Positions 5,339-8,794 of a DNA stretch of 8,794 nt are shown in pieces. Made by a program: the position numbers and the translations under genes. This DNA comes from Methylotenera_A sp031429035 (GTDB lineage Bacteria; Pseudomonadota; Gammaproteobacteria; Burkholderiales; Methylophilaceae). The DNA is taken from the NCBI GenBank assembly GCA_031429035.1, contig JANOYU010000118.1, positions 1 to 8,794 of the forward strand, read 5' to 3'. The number at the start of each line of letters is the position of its first letter. Positions within the stretch are counted from its first letter, which is position 1. The notes beneath the pieces were generated by a model. It ran no database searches and was not told where the DNA came from. It saw only the letters and a list, made by a program, of their open reading frames with translations.

Positions 5339-6040
5339 ATGGCAACACCCGCAAAAAACGCCGCTAAAAATGTTAGGCCTAATCCTGTTAGCGCGCAAAC
5401 CCAATCTGAGGGCTTAAGCGACACGCACAAAAAATCCAGCAACCACGAGATAAGTGGCGCGGAAATTGTGATTCGCTGCCTCAATGCTGAAAAAGTCAAA
5501 TTTGTGTTTGGCTATCCCGGCGGCGCGGTGCTGCACATTTACGATGAAATTTATAAGCAAAATGGCTTTAAGCATATTTTGGTGCGTCACGAGCAAGCCG
5601 CTGTGCACGCAGCCGATGGTTTTAGCCGTGCCACAGGCGAAGTGGGTGTTGCATTAGTAACCAGCGGCCCAGGTGCAACCAACGCGATTACCGGCATTGC
5701 CACCGCGTATATGGATTCTGTTCCATTAGTAGTTATCAGCGGCCAAGTGCCAGTGCCAGCCATTGGGCTAGATGCGTTTCAAGAAGTGGATATGGTGGGT
5801 ATTACCCGCCCGTGCGTTAAGCATAACTTTTTGGTTAAAGATGTGCGTGACATTGCCGCCACCATCAAAAAAGCGTTTTATATTGCCGCTACGGGTAGAC
5901 CAGGCCCGGTGGTGGTGGATATTCCAAAAGATATTACGGCGCAAAAAACCGCCTATCACTACCCTGAAACAGTGGAGTTACGCTCTTACAGCCCCGTTTT
6001 AAAAGGCCACAGCGGGCAAATTAAAAAAGCGCTTAAATAG
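5339..6040 (+). CDS. ilvB: IlvB N-terminal part (thiamine-binding PYR domain), ends at TAG
   Basis: These 233 codons hold the N-terminal domain of acetolactate synthase. Residues 1-37 are a polar, Ala/Asn/Lys/Ser-rich extension not expected in the typical IlvI/IlvB, which starts near ISGAEIVIRCL (38-48). Then come FGYPGGAV (57-64), VRHEQAAVHAADG (82-94) with the catalytic glutamate Glu85 that activates thiamine, SGPGATNAITG (109-119), and the FQEVDMVGITRPCVKHNF segment (147-164), which lines the active site. GRPGPVVVDIPKD (187-199) closes the domain. A fragment ending here lacks the diphosphate-binding half and could not be active alone. AAGG at 5331-5334 is only four bases from the ATG, so initiation may be weak. 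A later in-frame start is not evident before the conserved region. Confidence 0.7.
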   Translation: MATPAKNAAKNVRPNPVSAQTQSEGLSDTHKKSSNHEISGAEIVIRCLNAEKVKFVFGYPGGAVLHIYDEIYKQNGFKHILVRHEQAAVHAADGFSRATGEVGVALVTSGPGATNAITGIATAYMDSVPLVVISGQVPVPAIGLDAFQEVDMVGITRPCVKHNFLVKDVRDIAATIKKAFYIAATGRPGPVVVDIPKDITAQKTAYHYPETVELRSYSPVLKGHSGQIKKALK

Positions 6041-7168
6041 TTGCTAGAAGCCAAACGGCCAATGATTTACACCGGTGGCGGCTTGGTGTTGGGCGATGGC
6101 GCGCCAGAGCTGGTAAAACTCGCGCGGGCGCTTGGCTACCCTGTTACCAACACACTGATGGGCTTGGGCGGCTACCCTGCCTCTGATCCACAATTTGTGG
6201 GCATGTTGGGCATGCACGGCACGTATGAAGCTAATATGGCGATGCAAAACTGCGATGTATTAATCTCAGTTGGCGCGCGCTTTGACGACCGCGTGATTGG
6301 CAACCCTAAACATTTCTTGGGACAAAAACGCACCATTATTCATGTGGATATTGATCCATCGAGTATTTCAAAACGCGTAAAAGTAGATGTGCCAATTGTG
6401 GGCCACGTGCACGCTGTGTTAGCAGAAATGAACGAGCTGCTAGCGGCTGAAAAAATAACATCAAAGCCTGATATTGCCGATTGGTGGGCGCAAATAAACG
6501 AATGGCGCAAGGTGCATGGTGGCCGCTATGAAAATTCTGATGTCGTGATAAAGCCACAATATGTGATTGAAAAACTGTGCGAAGTAACCAAGGGTGAGGC
6601 TTATGTGACATCTGACGTTGGCCAGCACCAAATGTGGGCTGCGCAATATTACAAATTTGAAAAACCACGCCGCTGGATAAATTCTGGCGGGCTTGGCACC
6701 ATGGGCGTGGGCTTGCCTTACGCCATGGGTTGCCAATTTGCCGATAAACATGCAGATGTTGCTTGCGTGACGGGCGAAGGCAGTATTCAAATGAATATTC
6801 AAGAGCTTTCTACCTGCGCGCAATATGGCTTGCCCATTAAAGTGATTTTATTGAACAACCGCTATTTGGGCATGGTGCGGCAATGGCAAGAGTTTTTTTA
6901 CCAAGATCGCTATGCAGAATCGTATATGGATAGCTTGCCCGACTTTGTTAAATTAGCGGAATCTTACGGTCACGTAGGCATGCAAATTACCAAACCGGGC
7001 GATGTAGAAGGCGCACTAAAAGACGCTTTTGCCATGAAAACTAAATTTGTATTTATGGATTTTATTACCGAACAAAAAGAAAACGTGTTCCCAATGGTGG
7101 AAAACGGCCGTGGTATATCAGAAATGATATTAGGTAAAGATGCAAATGGCGTGGAAGTACGTTCATGA
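6041..7168 (+). CDS. ilvB: IlvB C-terminal part (central and thiamine diphosphate-binding domains)
   Basis: These 375 codons directly follow the TAG. The first codon is TTG, which could serve as a start, but no Shine-Dalgarno sequence precedes it; the next candidate is ATG at 6062. Numbered from 6041, residues 1-140 form the central domain (RPMIYTGGG, GMLGMHG, ARFDDRV). Residues 190-345 form the diphosphate-binding domain: SDVGQHQMWAAQY, GGLGTMGVGLPYAMG, then GEGSIQMN (246-253) and NNRYLGMVRQWQEFF (272-286). The metal-binding motif is GEG instead of the E. coli GDG; from memory this is the common betaproteobacterial form and not a defect. GGAAG at 7153-7157 inside its 3' end is the ribosome site for ilvH. 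Conservation through to the last residue argues against long-standing loss of function. Confidence 0.75.
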   Translation: MLEAKRPMIYTGGGLVLGDGAPELVKLARALGYPVTNTLMGLGGYPASDPQFVGMLGMHGTYEANMAMQNCDVLISVGARFDDRVIGNPKHFLGQKRTIIHVDIDPSSISKRVKVDVPIVGHVHAVLAEMNELLAAEKITSKPDIADWWAQINEWRKVHGGRYENSDVVIKPQYVIEKLCEVTKGEAYVTSDVGQHQMWAAQYYKFEKPRRWINSGGLGTMGVGLPYAMGCQFADKHADVACVTGEGSIQMNIQELSTCAQYGLPIKVILLNNRYLGMVRQWQEFFYQDRYAESYMDSLPDFVKLAESYGHVGMQITKPGDVEGALKDAFAMKTKFVFMDFITEQKENVFPMVENGRGISEMILGKDANGVEVRS

Positions 7169-7656
7169 AGCACATTATTTCTATTTTGATTGAAAACGAG
7201 GCTGGCGCGCTATCACGCGTGGCAGGTTTATTCTCGGCGCGCGGTTATAATATTGAATCGCTGACCGTAGCCGCAACTGAAGACAACACCATGTCGCGCA
7301 TGACCATTGTCACTAGCGGGTCGGATGAAGTCATCGAGCAAATTATTAAGCAGTTAAATAAGCTTATCGATGTGATTAAAGTGCTGGATTTAAACGACGG
7401 CAAATATATTGAGCGCGAATTGATGCTGGTGAAAGTAAAAGCCAGCCCGCAATACCGCGATGAAATGAAGCGCATGTGCGATATATTCCGCGGCCGCATT
7501 ATTGACGTGGCTGACGGCAGTTTTACCATTGAGCTTACCGGCTCGGGCAGCAAGTTAGATGCTTTTATCGAAAGCTTAGACAACAGCGCGATTTTAGAAA
7601 CCGTGCGCACAGGCGCATCGGGCATTGGTCGTGGCGACAGAGTTTTAAAGATTTAG
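7165..7656 (+). CDS. ilvH: Acetolactate synthase small (regulatory) subunit
   Basis: IlvH binds the large subunit, raises its activity and confers feedback inhibition by valine. The 163 residues equal the usual length. An N-terminal ACT domain spans about residues 2-76, with the ligand-binding ENEAGALSRVAGLFSARGYNIESL segment region at 10-33; Gly14 and Asn29, the positions altered in valine-resistant E. coli IlvH mutants, are both present. The C-terminal domain (about 82-158) carries ELMLVKVKA and the IELTGSGSKLDAFIE region and ends in RGDRVLKI. The ATG overlaps the ilvB stop (ATGA, 7165-7168), with GGAAG seven bases upstream, so translation is likely coupled to ilvB. If ribosomes stop at 6038 and do not restart, ilvH expression may fall as well. 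The stop is TAG, showing that TAG is used as an ordinary stop in this genome. Confidence 0.96.
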   Translation: MKHIISILIENEAGALSRVAGLFSARGYNIESLTVAATEDNTMSRMTIVTSGSDEVIEQIIKQLNKLIDVIKVLDLNDGKYIERELMLVKVKASPQYRDEMKRMCDIFRGRIIDVADGSFTIELTGSGSKLDAFIESLDNSAILETVRTGASGIGRGDRVLKI

Positions 7657-7819
7657 TTAACACATAGGGACTAGGAGCTAGGATTTAGAGGCTAGGGATT
7701 AAGTTGTAAGATTTTAGGTTTTTAATTGCGTTTTAGTGAATGCAAACTAAAAACCTTATCTACAGCACCCTAGTCCCCAGCCCCTAGTCCCCAGCCCCAA
7801 ATTTTAAAAGGAAAAAGCA
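7657..7819 (+). promoter_or_regulatory. Structured spacer between ilvH and ilvC with nested inverted repeats
   Basis: The outer left arm (7667-7697: GGGACTAGG, GCTAGG, GGCTAGGG) is complementary to a right arm made of two perfect 14-base tandem units CCCTAGTCCCCAGC (7768-7781, 7782-7795). Inside, AGGTTTTTA (7716-7724) pairs with TAAAAACCT (7748-7756), with an inner TTGC/GCAA pair. The spacer transcript could fold into one long hairpin between ilvH and ilvC. The ilvC ribosome site AAAAGGA (7806-7812) lies after the arms. Its role is unknown: processing site, partial terminator or simply an intergenic repeat. Confidence 0.6.
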
Positions 7820-8794
7820 ATGAAAGTGTATTACGACAAAGACGCAGACCTAAGTATTATTAAAGGTAAAAAAGTAACCATTGTGGGCTACGGCTCACAA
7901 GGTCACGCACACGCAGCCAACTTAAAAGATAGCGGCGTAACCGTGACTATTGGTTTGCGTAAAGAAGGCAGCTCTTGGGCCAAAGCAGTTGCCGCTGGCC
8001 ATAATGTGCACGATATTGCAGATGCGGTAAAAGACGCAGATGTGGTGATGTTGTTGTTGCCAGACGAAACGATGGCTGGTATTTTTCACGCAGAAGTTGC
8101 ACCAAACATTAAAAAAGGCGCTGCACTGGCATTCGCACACGGCTTTAACATTCACTACAACCAAATTGTGCCACGTGCAGACCTTGATGTAATTATGATT
8201 GCGCCAAAAGGCCCAGGCCACACTGTGCGTAGCGAGTATTTAAAAGGTGGCGGCGTACCAAGCTTAATCGCTGTGTATCAAGATAAATCTGGCAAAGCCA
8301 AAGAGCTATCACTTTCATATGCAGCAGCCAACGGCGGTACTAAAGGCGGCGTGATTGAAACTGACTTCCGCGAAGAAACCGAAACTGATTTATTTGGCGA
8401 GCAAGCGGTGTTATGCGGCGGCGCTGTTGAGTTAGTAAAAGCAGGCTTCGAAACACTTACCGAAGCCGGCTACGCGCCAGAAATGGCCTATTTTGAGTGC
8501 TTGCATGAGCTTAAATTGATTGTCGATTTAATGTACGAAGGCGGCATTGCCAACATGAATTATTCAATTAGCAACAACGCAGAATACGGCGAATATGTGA
8601 CTGGCCCACGCGTGATTGGTGATGAAGCGCGCGCTGCCATGAAAGAATGCCTCAAAAATATTCAAAACGGCAACTACGCCAAACAGTTTATTTTAGAAGG
8701 CCGTACTAACTACCCAGAAATGGTGGCACGCCGCCGTTTAAATGCAGCGCACCCCATTGAGCAAGTGGGTGGCCAATTACGCGCCATGATGCCT
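7820..8794 (+). CDS. ilvC: Ketol-acid reductoisomerase, class I (partial at window end)
   Basis: IlvC uses NADPH and Mg2+ to isomerise and reduce acetolactate or acetohydroxybutyrate to the dihydroxy acids of valine and isoleucine synthesis. The frame is open for 325 codons to the window end; class I enzymes have about 338, so roughly 13 codons are missing. The Rossmann motif is GYGSQGHAHAANLKDSG (23-39), with Arg47, Ser51 and Ser52 in the NADPH-phosphate loop GLRKEGSSW. His107 (FAHGFNIH) and Lys130 (APKGPGH) follow. The metal ligands Asp190, Glu194, Glu226 and Glu230 and substrate-binding Ser251 sit at the standard class I numbering. AAAAGGA precedes the ATG at good spacing. It follows ilvH by 163 bases without a strong promoter that I can see, so it is probably co-transcribed with ilvBH. 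No defects are visible. Confidence 0.97.
   Translation, partial: MKVYYDKDADLSIIKGKKVTIVGYGSQGHAHAANLKDSGVTVTIGLRKEGSSWAKAVAAGHNVHDIADAVKDADVVMLLLPDETMAGIFHAEVAPNIKKGAALAFAHGFNIHYNQIVPRADLDVIMIAPKGPGHTVRSEYLKGGGVPSLIAVYQDKSGKAKELSLSYAAANGGTKGGVIETDFREETETDLFGEQAVLCGGAVELVKAGFETLTEAGYAPEMAYFECLHELKLIVDLMYEGGIANMNYSISNNAEYGEYVTGPRVIGDEARAAMKECLKNIQNGNYAKQFILEGRTNYPEMVARRRLNAAHPIEQVGGQLRAMMP

Larger units (their letters stand above)
5339..7168 (+). pseudogene. ilvB: Acetolactate synthase large subunit, interrupted by one in-frame TAG
   Basis: Ignoring one codon, this is a complete 609-residue acetohydroxyacid synthase catalytic subunit. It is a thiamine diphosphate enzyme that condenses pyruvate with pyruvate or 2-oxobutyrate at the first common step of valine and isoleucine synthesis. 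TAG at 6038-6040 (codon 234) breaks the frame. Both sides stay in the same frame and match the family without a gap: the usual A-L/V-Q-L-L-L-E-A-K-R-P stretch reads ALK*LLEAKRP here. One base change (TAG from TTG, CAG or similar) explains it. No other lesion is visible, and ilvH and ilvC look intact, so the change is recent, a sequence error, or tolerated through readthrough or a split enzyme. The last codon overlaps ilvH (ATGA). I call it a pseudogene only provisionally. Confidence 0.8.

Noticed and set aside
6776..6784. GEG instead of GDG in the acetolactate synthase metal/thiamine motif
   Set aside because: From memory GEGSIQM is the normal form in betaproteobacterial enzymes, so it is not evidence of decay.

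Overview
The window looks like a chromosomal segment of a betaproteobacterium with moderate GC, most likely of the Methylophilaceae (Methylotenera-like). The reasons are the ilvB-ilvH-ilvC order, the betaproteobacterial GEGSIQM form of the acetolactate synthase thiamine motif, and the style of the intergenic repeats. This placement is from recognition only; no search was run.

Layout. Bases 2-220 are the 3' end of mnmA (tRNA 2-thiouridylase), followed by a clear hairpin terminator. Bases about 281-1227 have no convincing gene. They form a repeat island: diverged copies of one palindrome-rich element in inverted orientation, a small MITE-like inverted repeat between them, and a REP-like palindrome. 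On the minus strand lie a small three-helix membrane protein of unknown function (1228-1551) and, upstream of it, a YibF-like glutathione S-transferase (1576-2202). Divergent from these is nadC (quinolinate phosphoribosyltransferase, best start 2249), followed closely by a PilB/GspE-type secretion or pilus ATPase (3176-4981). Next comes a 357-base gap with a 13-bp tandem repeat and a possible gene remnant. The last third is branched-chain amino acid biosynthesis: acetolactate synthase large subunit (5339-7168), small subunit ilvH (7165-7656), a 163-base structured spacer, and ketol-acid reductoisomerase ilvC (7820 to the window end, about 13 codons short).

The genes are housekeeping or biosynthetic. 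IlvB and IlvH together make acetolactate and acetohydroxybutyrate, and IlvC converts these to the dihydroxy acids on the valine, isoleucine and leucine pathway.

I do not see a new defence or mobile system. The most striking observation is a single in-frame TAG at 6038-6040 that splits an otherwise well-preserved ilvB at the linker between its N-terminal and central domains, directly followed by TTG. Other oddities are a palindromic TATAAT box shared by the GST and nadC promoters, which would make nadC leaderless; a doubled MKLVN start in two frames ahead of the PilB-like gene; and the nested repeat island.
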